Shown: positions 1-5,881 of the stretch, piece after piece
Layout of the letters: every line of letters starts with the position of its first letter
How positions within the stretch are numbered: the stretch's first letter is position 1
DNA from: Chloroflexota bacterium
GTDB taxonomy: Bacteria; Chloroflexota; Limnocylindria; P2-11E
Assembly (NCBI GenBank): GCA_005883775.1
Contig: VBEU01000016.1
Span: 4,614 to 13,619, forward strand
DNA: 9,006 bases
Reading direction: 5' to 3'
Program-made: the position numbers and the translations under genes
Notes under the pieces: model-generated
Databases searched by the model: none
The model's input: the letters and a program-made list of their open reading frames with translations, nothing else
What the model was told of the DNA's origin: nothing

Positions 1-8
1 CTTCTCGG

Positions 9-626
9 ATGAGCGAGGACACCAAGGAGCCGAAAGAGCCGCCGCCACCGCGGCTGCGCATCACCAAGGGCACGCCATGGCGCATCGACTCCGGACGCCG
101 CGCGAAATGGTCGTCGCGCGAGTTCCTCTCGGCCAACGCCGTCGAGGTCAGGCAGATCGGCGACCCGGTGCTGCACGCATCGGCCAAGAAGCCCCGGCTC
201 GGGCGTCCCGAGCTCGAAGCCCTTGTTGCCCGCATGTTCGCTTCGATGGTGGTCGCACACGGCATCGGGATCGCGGCGCCGCAGATTGGCGTGCCCCTCC
301 GCGTCGCGATCATGGATGTCGACGAGGCGGGCATTGTCGCTCTGGAGCCGACGATCGAGTGGACGAGCGAAGAGAAGGAAGAGACAAGCGAAGGCTGTCT
401 CTCGGTGCGCGGCCTCTACGGAATGTTGGAACGTCCGGTCGCGGCGCGCCTCGTCGCGAACGACCTGGCCGGAAAACGCTTCACGCTCGTCGGCGACGAG
501 TTCGGCGCGCAGTGCATGCTCCACGAGACCGACCACCTGAATGGCACGCTGTACGTCGATCGGCTCCGATCGCGGGAGGATCTCCACACGGTCGAGCCCG
601 AAGAGGAGGAACGGGTTTCCGCCTAG
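9..626 (+). CDS. def: Peptide deformylase
   Basis: Peptide deformylase removes the N-formyl group from the initiator methionine of nascent proteins at the ribosome exit, using a catalytic metal. All three family motifs are intact: GIGIAAPQIG at residues 85-94, EGCLSV at 128-133, and HETDH at 172-176. The metal ligands would be C130, H172 and H176, and E173 the catalytic acid/base. The core normally begins near the segment VRQIGDPVLH (residues 47-56), so about 45 residues are extra at the N terminus; they are charged and proline-rich (KEPKEPPPPRLR). No other ATG, GTG or TTG start fits just before the core. The frame stays open to the window edge, so the start at 9 could itself be internal to a longer gene. 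The gene is followed directly by the fmt frame, the usual def-fmt pair. Identification is secure; the start is less so. Confidence 0.95.
   Translation: MSEDTKEPKEPPPPRLRITKGTPWRIDSGRRAKWSSREFLSANAVEVRQIGDPVLHASAKKPRLGRPELEALVARMFASMVVAHGIGIAAPQIGVPLRVAIMDVDEAGIVALEPTIEWTSEEKEETSEGCLSVRGLYGMLERPVAARLVANDLAGKRFTLVGDEFGAQCMLHETDHLNGTLYVDRLRSREDLHTVEPEEEERVSA
603..610 (+). promoter_or_regulatory. Shine-Dalgarno-like GAGGAGGA at the end of def
   Basis: A strong purine tract, GAGGAGGA, lies 13 bases before the def stop codon and is well placed to recruit ribosomes for fmt. No start codon in the fmt frame lies 5-10 bases downstream: those codons read ACG, GGT, TTC, CGC and CTA. It may only encode the glutamate-rich C terminus of def (EEEE). 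Function is inferred from sequence and position. Confidence 0.3.
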
Positions 627-631
627 CACAG

Positions 632-1381
632 CGCGCTCTTTTCCTCGGGACTCCTGAGTTCGCGGTTCGCTCGCTCGAGGCACTCGACCGCCTGCGCGAG
701 AGCGGGGTCGTTCAAATCGTCGGGGTCGTTACGCAACCCGATCGCCCCGCATCGCGTGGTGTGGTGCGCGAGCCCGCGGTGAAGGTGGCTGCGCGAGCGA
801 TGGGCCTCGCGATCCGGCAGCCCGCCCGGCTGGATGAGCGAGAGACCGCCGCGATCCTCGCGCTTCGGCCCGAGCTTCTCGTCTGGTCGGCGTACGGGAA
901 CAAGATCCCGAAGTCTCTCCTCGCCGCGGTCAGCGGCCGTGCGCTCAACGTGCACGCGTCGCTCCTCCCGCGGTGGCGCGGCGCGGCTCCGATCGCCCAC
1001 GCGATCCTCGCCGGAGATCCCGAGACCGGCGTCACGCTGATGGAGGGGACCGCGGAGCTCGATGCCGGACCGATCCTCGCGGAGGCGCGAACAAAGATCG
1101 GCGACGAGACGAAGGGCGAGCTCGAGGCGCGACTCGCGAGGCTCGGCGGCGAGCTGCTCGAGCGCGAGATGCCGCGCTACCTCGCCGGAAAGCTGGTGCG
1201 GAAGCCGCAAGACACCAAAAAAGTGACACTCGCGCCGAAGCTCGAGCCACGCGAAGGCGAGCTCGACTTCGCTCGTCCGGCGGAGGAGCTCGTGCGCCGA
1301 GTGCGCGCCTACACGCCGGATCCAGGAGCGTTCATCGCGTTCCGCGGTCAGCGGATCGGCGTGCTGCGCTCGTCGAGCTTC
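632..1381 (+). pseudogene. fmt: Methionyl-tRNA formyltransferase, no clear start and C-terminally truncated
   Basis: Fmt transfers a formyl group from 10-formyl-tetrahydrofolate to initiator methionyl-tRNA. The frame opens with RALFLGTPEFAVRSL, then TQPDRPASRG, the signature NVHASLLPRWRGAAPI, and ELDAG. The catalytic triad is present: Asn codon at 947, His at 953, Asp at 1061. The catalytic N-terminal domain is therefore whole. The C-terminal tRNA-binding domain begins (KLEPREGELDF, RVRAYTPDPGAF, GQRIGVLR) but Fmt-like sequence stops near 1381 after about 250 residues, where the family usually has 310-320. The frame then runs on as meaningless sequence to a stop at 1663, out of frame with rlmN. 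No ATG, GTG or TTG precedes the GTPEFA motif at a sensible distance; a T between 630 and 631 would create ATG-CGC-GCT in the right frame. It may be a true pseudogene, a truncated but active enzyme, or an assembly product. Confidence 0.8.
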
Positions 1382-2190
1382 GCGATGGCCACCACATCGA
1401 GAGCGTGCTCATGCCGCACCACGGCGCGCGCAACGCCGTTTGCGTTTCGACCCAGGCCGGTTGTCCGATGGCTTGCGCGTTCTGCGCGACCGGCGAGATG
1501 GGTCTCGTCCGCAATCTCACCGCGGCCGAGATCGTCGACCAGATCCGGCACTGGCAGCGCGAGCTCGCGTCGAACGGCGAGCGGGTCTCCCACGTCGTGT
1601 ACATGGGAATGGGTGAGCCGTTCAACAACTACGACGCGACGCTCGCGTCCGTGCGTTCCCTGATCGACCCCGAAGAGTTTGGCATCAGCCCGCGCCGGCT
1701 GACCATCTCAACGTGCGGGGTCGTACCCGGGATCGATGCGCTTGGCAGTGAAGGGCTTCCAATCAACCTCGCGGTCTCGCTGCATGCGCCGGACGATCCG
1801 ACGCGCGCGCGGATCATGCCGATCAATAGGAAATGGGGCGTCGAGGATGTCCTCGCCGCAGCCGCGCGCTATGTAAAGCGGACGAAGCGGCGCGTCACCT
1901 TCGAGTACGTGCTGCTCGCGGGCGTCAACGATTCGGTCGAGACGGCGCGCGCGCTCGCCGCAGCGATCGTCCGGCACGGACCCACCAAGGACGCGCATGT
2001 GAACCTCATCCCCTACAACCCCGGGGCCGGAGGCTTCCGGCGGCCGTCGGTCGAGCGGATGGAGGCCTTCACGAAAGTGCTGCAGGAACAGGGCATCGCC
2101 GCGACGCTCCGCATCAGTAAGGGCCAGGACATCGCCGCCGGATGCGGTCAGCTCAAGGTCGCGGAAGGCAAGGCGGCGACCGCGGTGTGA
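1366..2190 (+). CDS. rlmN: 23S rRNA/tRNA adenine-C2 methyltransferase RlmN, lacking N-terminal domain
   Basis: RlmN is a radical-SAM enzyme that methylates C2 of A2503 in 23S rRNA and of A37 in some tRNAs. RlmN-like sequence begins at ALVELRDGHHIESVLMP (from about 1366). The iron-sulfur cluster motif CxxxCxxC has cysteine codons at 1462, 1474 and 1483. The two catalytic cysteines are present: the equivalent of E. coli C118 (codon 1441, CVSTQ) and of C355, the methyl carrier (codon 2143, GCGQL). Other family blocks are MGMGEPFNNYD, NLAVSLHAPDD, FEYVLLAGVND and NLIPYNPGAGG. About 90 residues that normally precede this core, the N-terminal RNA-binding domain, are absent; upstream sequence in this frame is antisense-like shadow over fmt. 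The likeliest translatable starts are GTG 1405 or ATG 1411, which would give about 260 residues. Neither has a clear Shine-Dalgarno site. Family identity is certain; activity is doubtful. Confidence 0.88.
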   Translation, partial: ALVELRDGHHIESVLMPHHGARNAVCVSTQAGCPMACAFCATGEMGLVRNLTAAEIVDQIRHWQRELASNGERVSHVVYMGMGEPFNNYDATLASVRSLIDPEEFGISPRRLTISTCGVVPGIDALGSEGLPINLAVSLHAPDDPTRARIMPINRKWGVEDVLAAAARYVKRTKRRVTFEYVLLAGVNDSVETARALAAAIVRHGPTKDAHVNLIPYNPGAGGFRRPSVERMEAFTKVLQEQGIAATLRISKGQDIAAGCGQLKVAEGKAATAV

Positions 2191-2366
2191 GGCGCTTTGC
2201 ACTCAGGCTCTGGGGCAAGCTCCCGGCCGGCGTGAAGGTCCGCTTCTCCCAGCTTGACGGACTGCCCGATCTGATCGCGGAGCAGGCACGCTTTCTCGCG
2301 ATGCACCGCGAGCTCCTCCTTGCGGCGGCGCGGGCTCATCGCGTGGCGCCCGATGGTGCCACATAG
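2187..2366 (+). CDS. Small basic protein of unknown function, 59 residues
   Basis: A GTG at 2187 overlaps the rlmN stop as GTGA, the usual arrangement for translational coupling. The product is 59 residues: a basic N-terminal part (RRFALRLWGKLPAGVKVRF), then a predicted amphipathic helix (GLPDLIAEQARFLAMHRELL) that continues AAARAH. There are no cysteines, no signal peptide and no family motif I recognise. Its last 31 bases overlap the end of the convergent transporter gene. It may be a genuine small protein made with RlmN, or a chance ORF in GC-rich DNA. The coupling geometry and an amino-acid composition less arginine-skewed than the surrounding shadow frames favour a real gene, but only moderately. 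Confidence 0.4.
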   Translation: MRRFALRLWGKLPAGVKVRFSQLDGLPDLIAEQARFLAMHRELLLAAARAHRVAPDGAT

Positions 2367-3619
2367 GAGTCGGGCGCGACGAAGTCCGACGCAGCCCGCA
2401 GGCTGGGTACCGGGGAAAAGACGACCCAGAGAATCGATAGCGCCATGCCGGCCCAACCGATAGCGATCGCGCCCCGCACTCCGATCTGCTCCGCGACGAA
2501 CGCGGCGATCAGGGCGCCGAGGGGGTAACCAATCCCGTGCGAGACGACATCGAGCGTCGCGTTGACGCGACCGAGGACGCGATCAGGCACCACGCCCTGT
2601 ATGAGCGAGAGCTCGGCGACCCCTTCGATCGTCTGCAGGCCGTCGCCGATGAGCTGCGGTAAGAACACCATGATCGTCGCGAGCGCCACCGGTCCCTGTG
2701 CCAGCGGGGTGAGGACACCGAGCGCCGATGCCGCGATCGCTGTCGCGACTAGTGCTCGGCCGATGCCGAGCCGATTGATGACCCGCGACGCGAAGACCGA
2801 GCCAACGAGGGACCCCACGCCCCCCGCCGAGATCACGATGCCGAGGAGGAAGGGGTCGAGGTGCAGCTCGCGCAGCAGGTAGATCGAATAGAGCACGCCG
2901 TAGAACGCGCCGAACACATGGGCGGGGACGGATCGCGCAGCGAGCGGGAACACGATCGCGTGACGGCGCACGGTGCCGAGACCCTCGACGATCTCGTGCA
3001 CGATCCGCTTTGATGTGTCCCGGGGCGGGGGCGCAGGCTCCGGCGCGCGAATCAGGAGGAGGGACAGCGCCGACAGAAGAAAGGACACGGCGTCGACGAA
3101 GATCGCGAACGGCGCGCTAAAGAGCTGTACGAGGGTGCCCGCGAGGCCGGGGCCGCCGATCTCGGCGATCGACGAGCTCGTCGCGAGCTTGCTGTTCCCT
3201 TCGACGAGACGATCGCGGCCGATGAGCGTCGGGACGTACGCGGGATATGCGGCGTCGAATAGTGCGCCGAGGCACGACTCGAGGAACATGACCACGTAGA
3301 GCTGCTCGATCCGTAGCCCGCCGACCGCGTAGGCCACGGGGATGGAGAGGAGGAGAGCAGCGCGGAGGAAGTCATCCCAGATGAGAAGCGGACGCCGCCG
3401 CAGCCGATCGACCCACGCGCCGGCGACTAGGCCGACAAGAAGGATTCCCGCGCTGGCGACGATCACGAGGATCGCCAGCTCCCATGGGCCGGCATTCAGG
3501 ACGAGCAATGCGACGAGGGGAACCGCCGTTCGAGTGACGACTGATCCCAGTTGGGAGATCGTCTGTCCGATCCAGAGCTTCCGGAAATCCTGGTGTAGCC
3601 ACAGGGATCGTGTCGACAC
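2336..3619 (-). CDS. MFS exporter of the MFS_3 / EntS-like group
   Basis: A twelve-helix-type major facilitator superfamily permease of 427 residues, expected in the inner membrane and probably a proton-driven drug or metabolite exporter. It opens with LWLHQDFRKLWIGQTISQLGS, typical of this group. Motif A between helices 2 and 3 reads GAWVDRLRRRP (residues 67-77). The YPAYVPTLI block, then NSKLATSSSIAEIGGPGLAG and a hydrophobic FVDAVSFLLSALSLLLI, match the MFS_3 pattern; a charged cytoplasmic loop (RDTSKRIVHEIVEGL) precedes the second half. The GTG start at 3619 is chosen because the protein then begins just before the conserved N-terminal segment and because the frame further upstream overlaps rpmB. 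No strong ribosome-binding site is seen at this GTG, so coupling to rpmB, 35 bases upstream, is likely. Substrate cannot be told from sequence. Its C-terminal codons overlap the small convergent ORF. Confidence 0.9.
   Translation of the reverse strand: MSTRSLWLHQDFRKLWIGQTISQLGSVVTRTAVPLVALLVLNAGPWELAILVIVASAGILLVGLVAGAWVDRLRRRPLLIWDDFLRAALLLSIPVAYAVGGLRIEQLYVVMFLESCLGALFDAAYPAYVPTLIGRDRLVEGNSKLATSSSIAEIGGPGLAGTLVQLFSAPFAIFVDAVSFLLSALSLLLIRAPEPAPPPRDTSKRIVHEIVEGLGTVRRHAIVFPLAARSVPAHVFGAFYGVLYSIYLLRELHLDPFLLGIVISAGGVGSLVGSVFASRVINRLGIGRALVATAIAASALGVLTPLAQGPVALATIMVFLPQLIGDGLQTIEGVAELSLIQGVVPDRVLGRVNATLDVVSHGIGYPLGALIAAFVAEQIGVRGAIAIGWAGMALSILWVVFSPVPSLRAASDFVAPDSYVAPSGATR
2343..2362. terminator. 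Hairpin at the convergent rlmN-side / MFS gene ends
   Basis: GTGGCGCC (2343-2350) pairs with GGTGCCAC (2355-2362) across a four-base CGAT loop. On plus-strand RNA this gives eight pairs including one G-U; on the minus strand one pair becomes an A-C mismatch. It sits exactly in the overlap of the two convergent genes, where a bidirectional terminator would be expected. No U-tract follows on either strand, so it is not a classical intrinsic terminator. Inference from position and pairing only. Confidence 0.3.
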
Positions 3620-3654
3620 GGCGGTGGGAGCGTACGTCGCGCGGACCGGTCGTT

Positions 3655-3861
3655 CTAGCGGCGAGCCCGCTCCTTCTTCTTCGCCATGCGCGCGTCCTTG
3701 GTCTGGTTCCGGCGGCATCGCGTGCACACCAGGAGCTTCGCGCCGTCGATGACGGCGGGGTGAAGATTCGCGTCGAAGCGACGGTGCGTGTGCACCTTCG
3801 AGTGACTCACGTTGTATCCGTAGGCGGCCGTCTTGCCGCAGATCGCGCAGGCGCGTGGCAT
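3655..3861 (-). CDS. rpmB: Large ribosomal subunit protein bL28
   Basis: bL28 is a small, basic protein of the 50S subunit. The 68-residue product has the family's NVSHSKVHTHRRFDANL block (residues 17-33) and DGAKLLVCTRC. Two CxxC pairs, C5/C8 and C46/C49, would bind zinc, so this is the zinc-containing (C+) form. The C-terminal tail is strongly basic (KKKERARR). The ATG at 3861 is preceded by a good ribosome-binding site, GAAGGAGA, about nine bases away. The gene is divergent from fakA, with only about 25-35 bases between starts. It is followed in the same direction by the exporter gene, so both are probably on one transcript. The length is within the normal range and nothing is missing. Confidence 0.96.
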   Translation of the reverse strand: MPRACAICGKTAAYGYNVSHSKVHTHRRFDANLHPAVIDGAKLLVCTRCRRNQTKDARMAKKKERARR

Positions 3862-3870
3862 CGCAGCAGG

Positions 3871-3878
3871 TCTCCTTC
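3871..3878 (-). promoter_or_regulatory. Ribosome-binding site of rpmB
   Basis: Read on the minus strand, GAAGGAGA stands nine bases before the rpmB ATG. It is the best Shine-Dalgarno match in the window and fixes the rpmB start. It lies back to back with the purine tract AGGGGAAG (3879-3886) that faces the other way towards fakA. Confidence 0.7.
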
Positions 3879-3885
3879 AGGGGAA

Positions 3886-5523
3886 GTGAACTCAAATGTT
3901 ACAGTCGCCCGCATCGTTAGGCAATTCGATGGCGCTGCGCTGCTGCGCGCGCTTGAGGCCGCGACGGCGCGTCTTGAGGCGGGTGCGGACGAAGTCAACG
4001 CGCTCAATGTGTACCCCGTGCCCGATGGCGACACCGGGACGAACATGCTGCATACGATGCGCGCCGCGGTGAAGCACGCGCGCGATGCGGAGCCGACGAT
4101 CGACAAAGTGAGCGCCGCCGCTGCGTACGGTGCACTGATGGGGGCGCGGGGAAACAGTGGCGTGATCCTTTCGCAGGTCATCCGCGGTCTGAAGGAAGCG
4201 TTCGCGGGTAAGGAGGCCGCCGGTGTCGCCGACGTCCGCCGCGCGGCCGAGCTGGCGCGGAAGTACGCGTACGAGGCCGTCAGCGCGCCAGCGCCGGGCA
4301 CGATCCTCAGCCTCACCGCATCATTCGAAAAATCCGCCGCGGCTCCGGCCGACGATGTCGTCGAGGTATTCCGCCGGATCGCGACCGACGCGCAGGCCAC
4401 CGTCAAGCGGACGCGCGAGGAGAACCCGACCAATCGCGCCGCCGGCGTCGTCGATGCGGGTGCACGCGGACTGCAGCTCATCCTCGAAGGCGTGCTGTCG
4501 AGCTTCACTGGCAAGGAGATCCCCCTGGATCGGATGGCGCCCGCGGAGCGTCCCGCGGGCGCGTCGGCGGCGATGTCGGAGGCGCCTTCGTGGGAGGGCG
4601 CGTACGACGTCCAGTTCCTGGTGCAGAACCCCTCGCGCCCGGTCGCGGCCGTGCGCGAGGAGATGCTCAAGTTCGGCGCCGACTGCGTCCTCGTGGTCGG
4701 CGACGAGCAGCTCCTCAAGGTCCACGTCCACACGCTCGAGCCGGATCAGATCGTTCGCATCGGCCTGACCGCAGGGCGCATCGCCGACGTCGTCGTGGAG
4801 GATCTCGACGCGATGACGGCAGAGCACGAGCGGACGACCGGCATCGTCGTGGCGTCGGCGCAGCGTGCAGCGGCCGCCTCGGTCGGCGTCGTCGCGGTCG
4901 TCCCAGGTGACGGCTTTGCCGCGGTGGCCCGATCGCTGGGCGCATCGGCGCTCCGGGGCGGGCCGACCATGAACCCATCGACTGAGGAGCTCCTCGCCGC
5001 GATCGCAGCGGCGAACGCGACGACGGTGATCGTCCTCCCGAACGACAAGAACGTGATCCTCGCCGCGCAGCAGGCCGCGAAGGTCTCGACCATCGCCGTG
5101 CATGTCGTGCCGACGCGCAACGTCGCGCAGGGCATGGCCGCGCTCGTTGCGTTCGACCCGGCGAAAGGGCTTGCCGATAACGCGAAGGCAATGGGCGAGG
5201 TGGCAGACCGCGCTCACGGCATCGAGGTCACTCGCGCGGTGCGCGACGCGACTATCGACGGCGAGCATGTGCGAAAGGGCCAGGCGATGGCCCTTCTCGA
5301 CGGCCGTGTCGTCGCACACGGCGAGGATGAGGAGATCGTCCTCTGCGAGGCGGCGAAGCGGTTGACCGAGTCGGAGATTTTCACGCTGTACGGTGGCGCG
5401 GACGTGGACGAGGCTCGGGTCGAGCACGCCGCGCAGCGCTTGCGCGCGACCTGCCCGCGCGTTTCGGTGGAGGTGGCCCACGGTGGCCAGCCGCACTATC
5501 CCTTCATCGTCGCCGCCGAATAG
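3886..5523 (+). CDS. fakA: Fatty acid kinase subunit FakA (DhaL/DAK-type, YloV family)
   Basis: FakA is the ATP-binding subunit of fatty acid kinase. It phosphorylates fatty acids carried by a FakB (DegV-type) partner, feeding exogenous or recycled fatty acids into phospholipid synthesis. The N-terminal DhaL domain has NALNVYPVPDGDTGTNM, with the metal-binding aspartates D47 and D49 in DGDTGTNM (47-54), and GARGNSGVILSQ at 86-97. AGVVDAGARGLQLILEG follows. The middle part carries KVHVHT (278-283), and the C-terminal domain has TMNPSTEELL (361-370) and LPNDKNVILAAQQA (384-397), both characteristic of the family. The length of 545 residues is normal, so it is full-length FakA rather than a two-domain DhaL. 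No fakB gene lies in the window. The start is uncertain: GTG 3886 is the only in-frame candidate at the right place but has poor ribosome-binding spacing. An ATG at 3896, ideally spaced from AGGGGAAG, is out of frame. Confidence 0.93.
   Translation: MNSNVTVARIVRQFDGAALLRALEAATARLEAGADEVNALNVYPVPDGDTGTNMLHTMRAAVKHARDAEPTIDKVSAAAAYGALMGARGNSGVILSQVIRGLKEAFAGKEAAGVADVRRAAELARKYAYEAVSAPAPGTILSLTASFEKSAAAPADDVVEVFRRIATDAQATVKRTREENPTNRAAGVVDAGARGLQLILEGVLSSFTGKEIPLDRMAPAERPAGASAAMSEAPSWEGAYDVQFLVQNPSRPVAAVREEMLKFGADCVLVVGDEQLLKVHVHTLEPDQIVRIGLTAGRIADVVVEDLDAMTAEHERTTGIVVASAQRAAAASVGVVAVVPGDGFAAVARSLGASALRGGPTMNPSTEELLAAIAAANATTVIVLPNDKNVILAAQQAAKVSTIAVHVVPTRNVAQGMAALVAFDPAKGLADNAKAMGEVADRAHGIEVTRAVRDATIDGEHVRKGQAMALLDGRVVAHGEDEEIVLCEAAKRLTESEIFTLYGGADVDEARVEHAAQRLRATCPRVSVEVAHGGQPHYPFIVAAE
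3896..3924 (-). promoter_or_regulatory. Candidate sigma-70-type promoter for rpmB
   Basis: On the minus strand, TTGCCT (3919-3924) and TAACAT (3896-3901) are separated by exactly 17 bases; each matches the -35 or -10 consensus at four of six positions. Transcription would begin near 3889 and give a leader of about 28 bases that includes the rpmB ribosome-binding site. The promoter would lie inside the first codons of fakA. Prediction by eye only. Confidence 0.4.
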
Positions 5524-5536
5524 GACCAAAGGGTGA

Positions 5537-5565
5537 TTGCGCACTTAGCGAATTAGCTAAATACT
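5537..5565 (+). promoter_or_regulatory. Candidate promoter of the arsR-SDR operon, probably leaderless
   Basis: TTGCGC (5537-5542) and AATACT (5560-5565) are separated by 17 bases, each matching the sigma-70 consensus at four of six positions. A start point 7-8 bases downstream falls on or next to the ATG at 5573. No Shine-Dalgarno sequence is present at a useful distance, only GCGGGG touching the ATG, which agrees with a leaderless transcript. The stretch is clearly richer in A+T than its surroundings. Predicted by eye. Confidence 0.45.
5545..5560. promoter_or_regulatory. Palindromic operator between -35 and -10
   Basis: The 16 bases are two near-identical 8-base units in tandem, TTAGCGAA and TTAGCTAA. 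The second is a perfect palindrome, and the whole also reads as an inverted repeat TTAGC-N6-GCTAA. The site fills the spacer of the candidate promoter, so a bound dimer would block RNA polymerase. ArsR-family repressors usually bind such AT-rich dyads and repress their own genes. The repressor gene begins 12 bases downstream, so autoregulation is the simple reading. Confidence 0.5.
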
Positions 5566-5572
5566 CGCGGGG

Positions 5573-5881
5573 ATGGGCAACGCCGCTCGGGTCTTCCGGG
5601 CCCTGGCCGACCCGACGAGGCGCCAGATGCTGGAGGAGCTCAAAAGTGGGGAGCTCGCCGCGGGGGAGATCGGCGCTCGCTTCGCGATATCCGCGCCATC
5701 GATCTCGCGGCACCTCGCAATCCTGAAGGGTGCGGAGCTCGTCAACGAGCGGCGGGAAGGGAATCGCATCCTCTACCGGCTCGAGCCGGCGACGCTGATC
5801 GGGAGCCTCAACGCGTACCTCAGCGCGGTCTGCCCGACGCAGGTGCGGCAGCGTCGGCGGATCGCGGCGAGGCGCTCATGA
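5573..5881 (+). CDS. ArsR-family (SdpR-like) winged-helix repressor
   Basis: A 102-residue winged helix-turn-helix regulator. The N terminus VFRALADPTRRQMLEELKSG (residues 7-26) is the standard opening of SdpR-like members of the ArsR family. The DNA-recognition helix lies in SAPSISRHLAILKGAEL (40-56), and the wing is NERREGNRILYRLEP (58-72). The metal-sensing motif ELCVCDL of true ArsR/SmtB sensors is absent and there is only one cysteine (C87), so metal sensing is unlikely and the inducer is unknown. A basic tail (RQRRRIAARRS) closes the protein. The gene follows the operator site at 5545-5560 and its stop overlaps the next gene's start as ATGA, so the two are one translationally coupled operon. 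The predicted role is repression of its own operon. Confidence 0.92.
   Translation: MGNAARVFRALADPTRRQMLEELKSGELAAGEIGARFAISAPSISRHLAILKGAELVNERREGNRILYRLEPATLIGSLNAYLSAVCPTQVRQRRRIAARRS

Noticed and set aside
973..1365. Upstream extension of the rlmN frame from ATG 973
   Set aside because: The translation is almost only Arg, Ala, Gly and Asp, typical of a wrong frame over GC-rich fmt, and has no similarity to the RlmN N-terminal domain.
77..1663. Long open frame of 528 codons spanning def, fmt and the start of rlmN
   Set aside because: Only about 632-1381 looks like a protein (Fmt). The part over def is arginine-rich shadow sequence, and the part after 1381 is a serine/arginine-rich shadow of rlmN. 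It is not a fusion protein.
3833..3861. Possible fakA promoter inside rpmB (TTGCCG, 17 bases, TGGCAT)
   Set aside because: The -10 element matches only three of six positions and lacks the key second-position A. It is too weak to list as a feature.
3620..3895. N-terminal extension of the exporter frame up to 3895
   Set aside because: It would run through rpmB in another frame with arginine-rich nonsense sequence. The conserved MFS opening begins just after GTG 3619.
4321..5544. 407-codon open frame antisense to fakA
   Set aside because: It is rich in Arg, His, Asp and Leu without motifs, and lies wholly opposite a well-supported FakA.
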